Part shown: positions 8,162 to 17,101 of the stretch, piece after piece
Layout of the letters: each line of letters opens with the position of its first letter
Numbering within the stretch: the stretch's first letter is position 1
Assembly: GCA_003576535.1 (NCBI GenBank)
Contig: QXCQ01000145.1
Location: 1 to 36,274, forward strand
Length of the DNA: 36,274 bases
DNA from: Nakamurella silvestris
GTDB taxonomy: Bacteria > Actinomycetota > Actinomycetes > Mycobacteriales > Nakamurellaceae
Direction of reading: 5' to 3'
Translations under genes and position numbers: made by a program
The notes under the pieces: model-generated
What the model saw: the letters and a program-made list of their open reading frames with translations, nothing else
Databases searched by the model: none
What the model was told of the DNA's origin: nothing

Positions 8162-10249
8162 ATGCGTGCCTCAGGCAGATCTCTGCTGATCACCACCCTA
8201 CTGGGATCGCTGATCCTGGCCGGGGCCGGACCGGTCCAGGCCCAGGCACTTCCGGAGGAGTTCGGTGCCCCCGCTGCGGTGACGGCCCCTGCCACGGCGG
8301 TGGCGGCCCCTGCCGCGGCGGCGGCCCCCTCGGCGGTGACGGCACGTGCGGCCACGACGCCGGCCGTGCTCAACGGCCCCGCCGGCAGTGACTACGCCAC
8401 CGACGTCTTCAACGATCCCTGGGACTACAACAACATCGAGGATCTGGTGATCTTCGGTGGTGCGCCCAAGTTCAGCGGTCTGAGGTTCGACGCGGGCTCG
8501 GTGAAGGCCAAGGTCGCCGGAACCGATGCCTACCTCTCCCTGGTCTGGGGCGGGTACCCCACCTCGGTCCTGGCCGGTCGGGACGGTCACATCCCCGCCA
8601 ACCGGATCAACGCGGCGAAGTACGACGGTGCGTACCTGCGGATCTACTCCGGTGCCCCGGCCGGCGTCACCCGGCGCGCCTACTTCAACTGGTTCGACTG
8701 CCCGACCCCGAAGGCCGAGAACACCTGTGGCGGGCGGAGTCCGATGTTCGCCCTGAAGCCGGGGTGGAACACCTACGTGATCCCGCTCGGTGCCAGGGAG
8801 AGCGGCGCGGTCAACTGGAAGGGAAGGATCAACTCCCTCCGGCTGGTGTTCAAGGACGCCGGCAGTGACATCGCCATCGACGAGATCAGGTTGTTCGACC
8901 GTCATTCGGGCCAGCAGATCACCGTCGACGGACTGAACGAGAACACCACCCTGGCCTGGAAGAACGCAGCGGGCACCACCGGAACCCTTCCGCCGGAAGC
9001 GAAGCCGAGTCGCCAGACCGCCGTCACCGGATCCCGGGTCGATCTGTCCTTCCTGCCGGCAGGCACCTACCAGATCGGCGTGAAGCAGGGCACGGCGCCC
9101 GTCCGCTGGCAGCGGTCGGTGCTGCTGGACAGCCCACGTCCGGCCTTGATCACCCCGAATGCCGTCGGGGACAAGGACTACGCGACCACCGTCCTGCGGA
9201 ACCGGTGGGACATGGCCTCCGCCGCCGACATCAGCTCGAAGACCAATGCCGCCGTGACCTTCTCCGGCGGGAAGCTGCGTGGCAAGAACGCCGGTCCCAC
9301 CTGGAACGACCCGTCGGTCTCCTTCCGGATCGGCGCGGCCGGTATCGACGGCTCGATCTACCACAACCTGACCATCGTGAGCTCCTACACCGGCCCGTAC
9401 GGCCTGGCCAACGCCCCCGGTGGCGGTTCGATGGGTCGGTTCATGTGGCGGATGGTGGGCAAGGACGTGATCCCGGAACAGGTGATCAGCCACGACGTCA
9501 TCACCTTCCCCGGCACCCGCACGATCACCTTCGACCTGAATCAGCCGGCCTCGGCCCTGATCGATCCGACCAGCCCGCGGCGGTACTCCTTCACCGGTGG
9601 TACGAAGGTCGCCACGCTGCGCTGGGACCCGAACGAGGACCCGGCCACCGGAGCCTCCGCACGGTCCTGGACCGTCGACGACGTGCAACTGCGGTCGGAC
9701 TTCACCGCCGACGGCAGCTTCCCGATCACCTGGAAGGACGCCAACTACCGGGCGGGCGGCAAGGCGACCGTCAGCTACAGCAAGACCAAGGGCTCCTGCG
9801 CCGGCAAGGCGATCTCCTCCGGGGTCCCGGTCACCGCAGGCACCAACACGACGGTCTGGAACACCCGGAACCTCGCCGCGGGCCGGTACTACGTCTGCCT
9901 CAAGATCACCCGTAACCACGCCACCGTCACCCGGCCTGCGGCCGGGGTGATCGTGGTCCGACACCAGTCCTCCCGGCCGGCCGCCCCCAAGGTGAGCTCC
10001 GCCGCCCCGGTGACGAAGGTCAGGTCCGGAACGGCCACGGTGACCTTCAAGGCGGGCAGCGGGAAGATCACGGGTTACCAGCTCCAGGAGACCAAGACCT
10101 TGTACTCCAGGGTGTTGTCGGCATCGGCCCGCACCACGGCGTTCGCCTGCGGGGGGCTCCGGGGCACGGCCTCGTTCAAGGTCCGCAGCTACGGCCCCGG
10201 CGGGGTGAGCGCCTGGTCGAAGGCCGGACCGGCCGTGCGATGCCCCTGA
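8162..10249 (+). CDS. Secreted protein with a duplicated DYAT-WD module, function unknown
   Basis: A 695-aa exported protein with no enzyme motif I recognise. A signal peptide occupies about 1-28, ending near AQA, followed by an Ala/Pro-rich linker to about 70. Two related modules follow, each opening with DYAT-V-----WD-----D(I/L), at residues 77 and 339. They look like beta-sandwich carbohydrate-binding-type modules (GWNTYVIPL, SLRLVFKDAGSDIAIDEIRLFD; TITFDLN, ARSWTVDDVQLRSD), and the first has a Cys pair. Towards the C-terminus are Ig/fibronectin-like segments ending in KAGPAVRCP. The ATG is chosen because the signal peptide starts there and GGGGGA precedes it at a suitable distance. Position in the locus suggests a surface-glycan-binding role, which is inference. 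Confidence 0.85.
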   Translation: MRASGRSLLITTLLGSLILAGAGPVQAQALPEEFGAPAAVTAPATAVAAPAAAAAPSAVTARAATTPAVLNGPAGSDYATDVFNDPWDYNNIEDLVIFGGAPKFSGLRFDAGSVKAKVAGTDAYLSLVWGGYPTSVLAGRDGHIPANRINAAKYDGAYLRIYSGAPAGVTRRAYFNWFDCPTPKAENTCGGRSPMFALKPGWNTYVIPLGARESGAVNWKGRINSLRLVFKDAGSDIAIDEIRLFDRHSGQQITVDGLNENTTLAWKNAAGTTGTLPPEAKPSRQTAVTGSRVDLSFLPAGTYQIGVKQGTAPVRWQRSVLLDSPRPALITPNAVGDKDYATTVLRNRWDMASAADISSKTNAAVTFSGGKLRGKNAGPTWNDPSVSFRIGAAGIDGSIYHNLTIVSSYTGPYGLANAPGGGSMGRFMWRMVGKDVIPEQVISHDVITFPGTRTITFDLNQPASALIDPTSPRRYSFTGGTKVATLRWDPNEDPATGASARSWTVDDVQLRSDFTADGSFPITWKDANYRAGGKATVSYSKTKGSCAGKAISSGVPVTAGTNTTVWNTRNLAAGRYYVCLKITRNHATVTRPAAGVIVVRHQSSRPAAPKVSSAAPVTKVRSGTATVTFKAGSGKITGYQLQETKTLYSRVLSASARTTAFACGGLRGTASFKVRSYGPGGVSAWSKAGPAVRCP

Positions 10250-10410
10250 CGGGACACCGATGACGCCTCCGTCGATCGTGTCGGCACGGTAGCCTCCTCT
10301 GCGGGGCGGGTTGACCCGCCATCTACGAACTGTTCGCCCGCCGTCGGAGGCCGGCCCGGCCGCGCCGACGGCAGGCCGCGTCCGGCCACGGCGGCGAGGA
10401 AGGCACCCCT

Positions 10411-12645
10411 ATGACGCTGGTCTCGGTCACCTCAGTTGAGGATGCGAAGCAGGAACTGAACCGTGGGGCCGTCGGCAGCGCCCCCGTGGTGATCCTGCCG
10501 GTCTACAACTCCTACGAGGACGTGGTGAACTGCCTCAACGCGTTCTACCGTCACACCCCGGCGGACACCCCCCTCCTCCTGGTCGACGACGGCGGGTCCG
10601 ACCGTCGTTTCGTCGAGGCCGTCGACCGGATCGCCGGATCCGCCGCGCATCTCACCGTGGTGCTCAACCAGCCGCGCAACAAGGGTTTTGTGCTCACCGT
10701 CAACGACGGTTTCGATGCGGCGGCCGGACATGATGTGATCATCCTCAACTCCGATGTGGTGGTCGGACCGGAATGGTCCGAGAGGTTGTCGGCCGCGGCG
10801 AACTCCACCAGCACCATCGCCACCGCCTCGGCCCTGACGAACAACGGGACGATCCTGTCGGTGCCGGGCCGGAACCGTCCCACCTCCGACCTGCCCGCGG
10901 GCCTGTCCGTCGACGAGGCCGCCCGCCGGGTCGCCGCGGGTTCGACCCTGCTGCGGCCCCGGATCCCGACGGCGATCGGCCACTGCACCTACATCAAGCG
11001 CACCGCGCTGGACGTCGTCGGCACCTTCGACCCGATCTTCTCCCCGGGGTACTACGAGGAGGTCGACCTCTCCCAGCGGATGTTGGCTGCCGGGTACGTG
11101 CACATCGCCGCCGACGACGTGTTCGTGTACCACCGTGGAGGTGCCTCCTTCGGTGATTCCCCCGCGGTCACCAAACGCAAGCTGACGAACGACGCCGTCC
11201 TCAACGAGCGCTACCCCTACTACCTGACGCTGGTGCACCAGGCCGCCTCCGACCGTCACTCCGCCCTGGAGGCGGCACTTCTCAACGCCCGTCGGGCGGT
11301 GCGCGGCCTGCGGGTGGGTGTGGACGGCATGGCTCTGGGCCCGCTGCCCGCCGGCACCCAGGTGACCATCCTGGAGACCGCACGGGCGTTGGCGGCGCAG
11401 GAGGAGGTGACCGAGCTCGTGCTGTTCACCCCCGCCGTGGTGCCGGAGTACGTGCGGGTGTCCCTGTCCGGGAACCCGCGGATCACGTTCCGGCCGGTCA
11501 CCGACCTCAAACCGGTGACGGTGAAGGCGGGACAGCCTGAGCCGGATCGGCTCGACGTCGTCCATCGCCCGTACCAGGTCCGGGACGAAGGGGAGATGGA
11601 ATGGCTGCGTTCGGTGGCCGACCGGGTCGTCGTCAGCCAGCTCGACTTCATCGCCTACCACGACCCCGCCTACTTCGCCGACACCGACAGTTGGCTGCAG
11701 TACCGGGATCTGGCCAAGCTCACCGCTTTCACCGCCGACGGTCTGACCCATCTGTCCGAGCACACGCAGGCCGATGCCCGCGCCGAAGGTCTGCTGCCGG
11801 AAGGGGTTCCGACGGCGAAGGTCTACTGCGGCACCGAGCACTCCCCGTCCACGGGGGAGGGATCAACCGTTCCGCCGTCCTGCGCCGGGGCGACACCGGG
11901 CTTCCTGCTGGTCCTGGGCGTGGCCTACCTGCACAAGAACCGCCAGTTCGCGATCGACCTGTTGGCGGAGCTGCGGACGGCAGGCTGGCAGGGAGACCTG
12001 GTGCTGGCCGGTGCGGTACCGACCCACGGATCCACCACGGAGCTGGAGAAGCAGGCGCTGGCCCGTCATCCCGGGATCGCCGGCCGGGTGTTCGACGCCG
12101 GCATGGTCAGCGAGGCGGAGAAGGCCTGGCTGTACGAGAACGCCGGGCTGGTGGTGTACCCGACGATCTCGGAGGGGTTCGGGCTGGTGCCCTTCGAGGC
12201 GGCCGCCCTGGGCATCCCCTGCCTGTCGACCCGGGCCGGGTCCTTGGACGAGGTGTTGCCCGCAGGCATCCCGGTGATCGACAGTTTCGACCCCGCCGCT
12301 GCCGCCGCTGCCGCGCTGCCCCTGCTGACCGATCCGGCCCAGGCCGCGGCGCTGATCGAGGCCGTCATCGAGCGGTCCCGGTACTACACCTGGGAACGGT
12401 CGGCGGAGCAGGTCATGTCGGTGCTGCGAGAAGTGGTGCGGCGTCCGGCCAATCGGACCCTGGCCGTCTCGGGGGAGTCCGGCGCGGTCACCCTCGCCGG
12501 GTTGACCGGCAAGAAGCTGAGCCTGGACAAACGTGCGATCCGGCTGCTCACCCGCCGACCGGCACTGCGCAAGCTCATCCCGCCGGGATCCCGTCGGCAG
12601 AAGGTGGCGCGGTCGGTGTTCGACCGGTTGCCGGGCCGGCGCTGA
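10411..12645 (+). CDS. Two-domain glycosyltransferase (GT2 + GT4 fusion)
   Basis: A 744-aa cytoplasmic protein joining two transferase folds. Residues about 25-290 are a GT2 (GT-A) domain: VVILPVYNSYEDV, LLLVDDGGSD, and the metal-binding LNSDVVVGPEW around 112-122, then GYYEEVDLSQRM. Residues about 299-690 are a GT4 (GT-B) domain with GLRVGVDGMALGP at its start, FLLVLGVAYLHKNRQ, and the EX7E motif SEGFGLVPFE (E588, E596). Both active sites look complete, so it could add two successive sugars to the growing polymer. Donor and acceptor cannot be inferred. GAGGAAGG precedes the ATG. A GGCGGG-TTGA-CCCGCC hairpin at 10305-10320 sits in the leader. It converges on wzt through palindromic element B. 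Confidence 0.92.
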   Translation: MTLVSVTSVEDAKQELNRGAVGSAPVVILPVYNSYEDVVNCLNAFYRHTPADTPLLLVDDGGSDRRFVEAVDRIAGSAAHLTVVLNQPRNKGFVLTVNDGFDAAAGHDVIILNSDVVVGPEWSERLSAAANSTSTIATASALTNNGTILSVPGRNRPTSDLPAGLSVDEAARRVAAGSTLLRPRIPTAIGHCTYIKRTALDVVGTFDPIFSPGYYEEVDLSQRMLAAGYVHIAADDVFVYHRGGASFGDSPAVTKRKLTNDAVLNERYPYYLTLVHQAASDRHSALEAALLNARRAVRGLRVGVDGMALGPLPAGTQVTILETARALAAQEEVTELVLFTPAVVPEYVRVSLSGNPRITFRPVTDLKPVTVKAGQPEPDRLDVVHRPYQVRDEGEMEWLRSVADRVVVSQLDFIAYHDPAYFADTDSWLQYRDLAKLTAFTADGLTHLSEHTQADARAEGLLPEGVPTAKVYCGTEHSPSTGEGSTVPPSCAGATPGFLLVLGVAYLHKNRQFAIDLLAELRTAGWQGDLVLAGAVPTHGSTTELEKQALARHPGIAGRVFDAGMVSEAEKAWLYENAGLVVYPTISEGFGLVPFEAAALGIPCLSTRAGSLDEVLPAGIPVIDSFDPAAAAAAALPLLTDPAQAAALIEAVIERSRYYTWERSAEQVMSVLREVVRRPANRTLAVSGESGAVTLAGLTGKKLSLDKRAIRLLTRRPALRKLIPPGSRRQKVARSVFDRLPGRR

Positions 12646-12668
12646 CCCCCGGGTCCCCGAAGACCACG

Positions 12669-12732
12669 ACCGCGCTCCTTCCCGACTTCCGCGCTGCTGA
12701 CAACAAGCGCGGAAGTTGGGAAGGAGCGCGGT
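12669..12732. repeat. 64-nt palindromic element B (convergent junction, likely bidirectional terminator)
   Basis: The arms are about 27 nt long with a 10-nt loop around 12696-12705. The outer ends are again ACCGCGCTCC and GGAGCGCGGT, and the single imperfection is a G-U wobble in a plus-strand transcript. The length is exactly that of element A (1483-1546), and the arm sequences match at most positions while the loops differ. It lies 23 nt after the GT2-GT4 stop and 32 nt after the wzt stop, between convergent genes. There is no T-tract. Confidence 0.8.
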
Positions 12733-12764
12733 CGGCGGCTCTCTTGTGGCTCTCTCTTGCGGGT

Positions 12765-13967
12765 TCAGGCACCCCGGTGCAGCGGGTCCCAGCGTGCGTT
12801 CTGGGCGACCAGGCCGTCGGACTCGCGGATGGAGCCGGCCTGGACGTCGAACCGCTTGACGTCGTGCATGACGTGGTAGATGTGCTGGCGTGCCCAGTCG
12901 GTGACGGACACCGACACGTCGAAGGTGCCGGCCTGCAACATGAGTTTGTCCACGACGACGTCGATGTAGCCCTCGCCGTCCAGGACCGGGATGTCGATAC
13001 CGCCGTCCCGGGTGTGGTGGGCCCAGAGCCTGACCCCTTCCAGGGTCTGGACCGCCAGCCCGAAGACGGGGGTGTGCACCGGTTTGGTGCAGTTGTAGTG
13101 CAGGCGGATCCGCTGGGACTCCCCGGTGCGGAACAGCGAGCTGACCGCGCCGCGGTCGTCGAGCAGCTCGACATCGGTGATCAGGACCTGGCCGGAGCCG
13201 GACTGCTGGATCTCGGAGGTGGACTCGATCCGGTCCTCGGCGGTCTCGATCATGTAGTCGTCGACGATCGTGGAGGCCGGACCGACACCGATCAGCTCAC
13301 CGTGCTGCAGCCAGGCGGCGTTGTCGCACATGTCCCGCAGGGTGCCCATCGCGTGGGAGACCAGCACGACGGTGCGCCCGGAGGCACGGAACTCGGCGAA
13401 CTTCTCCATGCAGCGGCGCTGGAACGCGGTGTCACCCACGGCGAGGATCTCGTCGACCAGCAGGATGTCGGGTTCGACGTGGATGGCGATCGAGAAACCG
13501 AGGCGGACGTACATGCCGGAGGAGTAGTTCTTCACCGGCTGGTCGATGAACTCCTCGATCCCGGAGAAGGCGATGATCGAGTCGAGCTGACGGTCGAGTT
13601 CCTTGCGGGTCAGACCCAGGATCGATCCGTTGAGGTAGATGTTGTCCCGGCCGGAGAGTTCCTGGTGGAAACCCGATCCGAGTTCGAGCAGGGCGGCGAG
13701 CCGGCCCCGGGTGGTCACCTTGCCGGTGTCGGGGGTGAGGATCTTGGCGATGCACTTGAGCAGGGTCGACTTGCCGGAGCCGTTCTCGCCGATGAGGCCG
13801 AAGGTGGAGCCCTCCGGGATCTCGAAGGAGACGTCCTTGAGGGCCCAGAACTCCTTGTAGGTGGATCGTTTGCCACGCACCACGGTCGCCTTGAGGGACT
13901 GGTTGCGTTCGCTGTACAGCTTGAATCTCTTGGACACCTGGTCCACGGTGATGACGGTGCCGCTCAC
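12765..13967 (-). CDS. wzt: Polysaccharide ABC exporter ATPase with Wzt C-terminal carbohydrate-binding domain
   Basis: A 400-aa ATPase energising export of a completed lipid-linked polysaccharide. The Walker A GENGSGKST is at about 60-68, the signature YSSGM at about 148-152 and Walker B ILLVDEILAVGD at about 168-179, with SH at about 204-205 as the switch His. Residues about 255-376 form a beta-rich Wzt_C-type domain (FGLAVQTLEGVRLWAHHT, AGTFDVSVSVTD). In E. coli O9a the equivalent domain binds the capped chain end. The GTG start is chosen because it overlaps the wzm stop (GTGA) with GGAGG just upstream. An ATG 27 codons further upstream would run deep into wzm. The two products form the exporter complex at the inner face of the membrane. 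Confidence 0.95.
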   Translation of the reverse strand: MSGTVITVDQVSKRFKLYSERNQSLKATVVRGKRSTYKEFWALKDVSFEIPEGSTFGLIGENGSGKSTLLKCIAKILTPDTGKVTTRGRLAALLELGSGFHQELSGRDNIYLNGSILGLTRKELDRQLDSIIAFSGIEEFIDQPVKNYSSGMYVRLGFSIAIHVEPDILLVDEILAVGDTAFQRRCMEKFAEFRASGRTVVLVSHAMGTLRDMCDNAAWLQHGELIGVGPASTIVDDYMIETAEDRIESTSEIQQSGSGQVLITDVELLDDRGAVSSLFRTGESQRIRLHYNCTKPVHTPVFGLAVQTLEGVRLWAHHTRDGGIDIPVLDGEGYIDVVVDKLMLQAGTFDVSVSVTDWARQHIYHVMHDVKRFDVQAGSIRESDGLVAQNARWDPLHRGA

Positions 13968-14779
13968 AGTTCCTCCGCGAATAGATCCTGTTTCCGGCTG
14001 AACAGCCAGATGCCCAACGTGAGGGCGATGGCGGTGGAGACCAGACATGCCACGACGTCACCGATCTCGGGCAACCGGTTGTCGTAGAGCAGGTTCCGGA
14101 AGACCTCGACGAAACGCTCCATCGGGTTGAGGCGGTAGATGAACTCGCCGACACTGCCCTTGCCCATCTGATCGACGACCAGGTGGATCGGGTAGACGAT
14201 CGGCGTGGCGTAGAACCAGACCTGCATCAGGATGCCGATGAGGTGTTCGGTGTCGCGGAAGTAGACGTTCGCGACGGCGAACAACATGGCCACGCCCAGG
14301 GCGAAGAGAGCCAGCACGATCGCGGTGACGGCGACCAGCGGGACGAAGATCAGCGGCCCGCCGCCGAACAGGATGATCGCCACCGTCAGGACGGCGAGCT
14401 CGATCGAGAAGTTCACCAGGTTGGCCATGACGGCCGAGACCACCAGGACCCAGCGTGGGAAGTAGACCTTGGTGATCAGTCCCGCGTTGGCCACGATGCT
14501 CGACATGCCCGAGGTGACCGAGCCGGCGAAGAAGGCCCAGGGGAGCAGACCCGCTCCCAGCCAGAGTGCGAAGACGTTGAGGTCGGAGGGGTCACCCCGG
14601 TCCGGACCTGCCTTGAGGACCAGCCCGAACACCACCGAGAAGATGGCCAGCTGGGCGATCGGGTTCAGCAGGGACCAGCCCTGACCGATGATGCTGCGCT
14701 TGTACTTGCCCTTCACCTCTCGTTTAGTGAGGTTGAGCAAAAGCTCGCGCGAAGCTTTGATCTCGGTCACGAGACCCAT
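13964..14779 (-). CDS. wzm: Polysaccharide ABC exporter permease (ABC-2 type)
   Basis: A 271-aa integral membrane protein with about six helices and the ABC-2 family N-terminus (REVKGKYKRSIIGQGWSLLNP, an amphipathic interface helix running into TM1). Later landmarks include ITKVYFPRWVLVVSA, LFAVANVYFRDTEH and WFYATPIVYP, all typical of O-antigen or teichoic-acid exporters (Wzm/TagG). A GGAGG lies 5 nt before the ATG. It is the first gene of the wzm-wzt unit, transcribed away from the SpoIID gene; the 260-bp spacer (14780-15039) must hold both promoters, but I see no convincing -35/-10 pair there. Confidence 0.95.
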   Translation of the reverse strand: MGLVTEIKASRELLLNLTKREVKGKYKRSIIGQGWSLLNPIAQLAIFSVVFGLVLKAGPDRGDPSDLNVFALWLGAGLLPWAFFAGSVTSGMSSIVANAGLITKVYFPRWVLVVSAVMANLVNFSIELAVLTVAIILFGGGPLIFVPLVAVTAIVLALFALGVAMLFAVANVYFRDTEHLIGILMQVWFYATPIVYPIHLVVDQMGKGSVGEFIYRLNPMERFVEVFRNLLYDNRLPEIGDVVACLVSTAIALTLGIWLFSRKQDLFAEEL

Positions 14780-15039
14780 GAAGGCCTCCGTTTTCGCTGA
14801 CTACAAATCACCTCGACACAGTACATGCGAAGCCCCTTCCGCTTTTTCGCCCTTTCGTGTGCGGCAGAACTTCCTTACTCACGGTAGTCTCCTCCTGTAC
14901 AGAGAGTGACTGTTCGTTTGCCGGCCGCAATCGTGGGGTGCTGCCTTGGCTCAACTCCCGCGCACCCTCGGATCGTTCCCGGCGACGACCTCCCGACATT
15001 TCCGATCTCGCATCCGCGCGCTGAACATGGTGATGAAAA

Positions 15040-17061
15040 ATGACAAGGACTTCCAGGTCCCCAGGGATCAGAGGAACACTCAGGGCCACCTTCGGTCTGC
15101 TGCTCGCAGTGGCGCTCGTCACCGGCGGGCCGGTGGTGGGTACCGCGACGGCCGCCGGGGCCCCGCCGGCGGATCCCGGGACCTCCGCCGACGGCGGACC
15201 CGCACCCGACCAACTGGCGGGTGAAGGTGTCCGGACCATGCGCACCTCGGTCGTCCCCTCAGGTGAGGCGGCGCTGAACCGGCCCACCGGGGGATACTTC
15301 GAGATCAGCGGACAGGGATCCGGGCACGGCCGCGGTATGAGCCAGTACGGTGCCAAAGGAGGTGCCACCGCAGGCCGGACCGCCGAGGAGATGCTCGACT
15401 TCTACTACCCGAAGACCACGCGGACGGTCGTTCCCGCCTCCACGACCCTGCGGGTCTGGATCTCCTACGGCCAAGGGGCCGCGGGATCGCCGCGTCAGGG
15501 GGTGGAGGACGGCCCCGAGGTGGAGGTCGCCACCGGGCTGGTGGTGACGAATGTCGCCACCGGCAAGGCTTTCACCGTCCCCGCGGCCGCCACGGTCGTG
15601 CGAACCCTTTCCGCCGGCACCGGTTTCAATGTGCAGGCGAAGGTGAACGGTGCCTGGAAGGCCCTCGGCACCACCACCGGTGACGTGCGGTTCACCGGAG
15701 TCACCCCGCAGACCCTGGTGTTCGGCAGCGAGACCCGCAGCTACCGCGGATCGATCTCGGCCGTCCGGGTCGGCAGCGGCGCGATGACCGTCAACACCGT
15801 GGCCCTGGAGGACTACCTGAAGTCCGTCGTCCCCCGGGAGATGCCGTCCTACTGGCCGGCGGAGGCACTGCGCACCCAGGCGGTGGCCGCCAGGACCTAC
15901 GCGATGGCCAACCTGTCCCCGAGCCGGACCTGGGACATCTGTGACACCACGTACTGCCAGGTGTACGGCGGCACGAGTTACGCCGGGGGCGAGGTCGCCG
16001 CCACCAACGCCGCCATCGCCAGCACCAAGGGGGAGATCCGTACCTATTCCGGGTACCCGATCAATGCCCAGTTCGGCGCGAGCAGCGGCGGCTACACCGT
16101 CGACGGCGGGGTCGAGTACCTCCAGGCCCGCAACGATCCCTGGGACAGGGCCGGTATCGCCGGGTCGGGGGCGGTGTGGACCACCCGGCTCTCGGTGAAG
16201 ACCATCGAGTCGGCCTACCCGTCGATCGGTGCCTTCCGGTCGATGACGGTCCAGTCACGGGACGGTCGAGGTGCCTTCGGCGGCCGGGTCCTGGACGTGC
16301 TGCTGACCGGTTCGGCCGGGTCCGTCGTGGTGACCGGCAACAACATCCGCCAGATCGGCGGTTTCGAGTCGAACCTGTTCAGCGTGAAGAACCCCGACGC
16401 AGGCCGCAAACCCGTCGGCCATCTCGACTCCATGACCCGTACCGCCAACGGGGTGACCATCCGGGGCTGGGCCCTGGATGCCGATGCCCCGCTCGACACC
16501 GTCTCGCTGCTCGTCTCGGTGAAGTGGTCCGACCGGACCAGCAACTACAAGTTCAAGGCAAACAGCACCCGGACCGATGTCGGCCGCGCCTACCCTGCCT
16601 ACGGCGATCAGCACGGGTTCGTCTCACCGGTCCCGTTCAGCCACAGCGGCCCGGCGACGGTCTGCGTCACCGCGCTCGACCTGGGCCCGGCCGCCGGTAA
16701 CACCGCCCTGGGATGCCAGACCTTCACGGTGGCCAAACCGATCGGGAAACTCGACTCGGCCAAGGCGGTCGACCGCACCGTCACCGTCCGCGGCTGGGCA
16801 CTGCTGCAGGATGTGAAGACCGTGCCGCTGAACGTGGTCGTCGAGTACTCCGGCGCCGCCTCCGGTGTGGTGAAGGGTGTCGCCAGTCATACCCGGGAGG
16901 ACATCGGCCGGGTCTACCCGGGGGCGGGGGTCCACCACGGAGTGATCATCGCCGCACCGGTCCCGGTGCCGGGCAAGTACACCTTCTGCCTGATCACCAA
17001 CCAGGTGTCGGTCGGCACCGCCAGGATCAACCTGGGGTGCCAGGCGGTGGTGGTGGGCTGA
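15040..17061 (+). CDS. Secreted SpoIID/LytB-domain protein with two C-terminal GWA/LGC repeats
   Basis: A 673-aa exported protein with a signal peptide at about 1-39. GQGSGHGRGMSQYGA (91-105) is the N-terminal landmark of SpoIID/LytB proteins. The domain continues through ALEDYLKSVVPREMPSYWP, where E267 of P-R-E-M-P is the expected catalytic acid of SpoIID lytic transglycosylases, then TYCQVYGG and FGASSGGYT. Two copies of a roughly 105-residue module follow (about 458-562 and 567-672), with V-(I/V)-RGWAL, R-(T/E)-D-(V/I)-GR-Y, HG and LGCQ. The same module ends the CAP protein. SpoIID enzymes cleave glycan strands lacking stem peptides, so a role in opening or remodelling wall near polymer attachment is plausible. 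The Shine-Dalgarno is weak. The start is set by the signal peptide. Confidence 0.92.
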   Translation: MTRTSRSPGIRGTLRATFGLLLAVALVTGGPVVGTATAAGAPPADPGTSADGGPAPDQLAGEGVRTMRTSVVPSGEAALNRPTGGYFEISGQGSGHGRGMSQYGAKGGATAGRTAEEMLDFYYPKTTRTVVPASTTLRVWISYGQGAAGSPRQGVEDGPEVEVATGLVVTNVATGKAFTVPAAATVVRTLSAGTGFNVQAKVNGAWKALGTTTGDVRFTGVTPQTLVFGSETRSYRGSISAVRVGSGAMTVNTVALEDYLKSVVPREMPSYWPAEALRTQAVAARTYAMANLSPSRTWDICDTTYCQVYGGTSYAGGEVAATNAAIASTKGEIRTYSGYPINAQFGASSGGYTVDGGVEYLQARNDPWDRAGIAGSGAVWTTRLSVKTIESAYPSIGAFRSMTVQSRDGRGAFGGRVLDVLLTGSAGSVVVTGNNIRQIGGFESNLFSVKNPDAGRKPVGHLDSMTRTANGVTIRGWALDADAPLDTVSLLVSVKWSDRTSNYKFKANSTRTDVGRAYPAYGDQHGFVSPVPFSHSGPATVCVTALDLGPAAGNTALGCQTFTVAKPIGKLDSAKAVDRTVTVRGWALLQDVKTVPLNVVVEYSGAASGVVKGVASHTREDIGRVYPGAGVHHGVIIAAPVPVPGKYTFCLITNQVSVGTARINLGCQAVVVG

Positions 17062-17101
17062 CCCATCGGCCGCCGCGGTCGACGGACCGGGCCGGTTCCG
17101 G

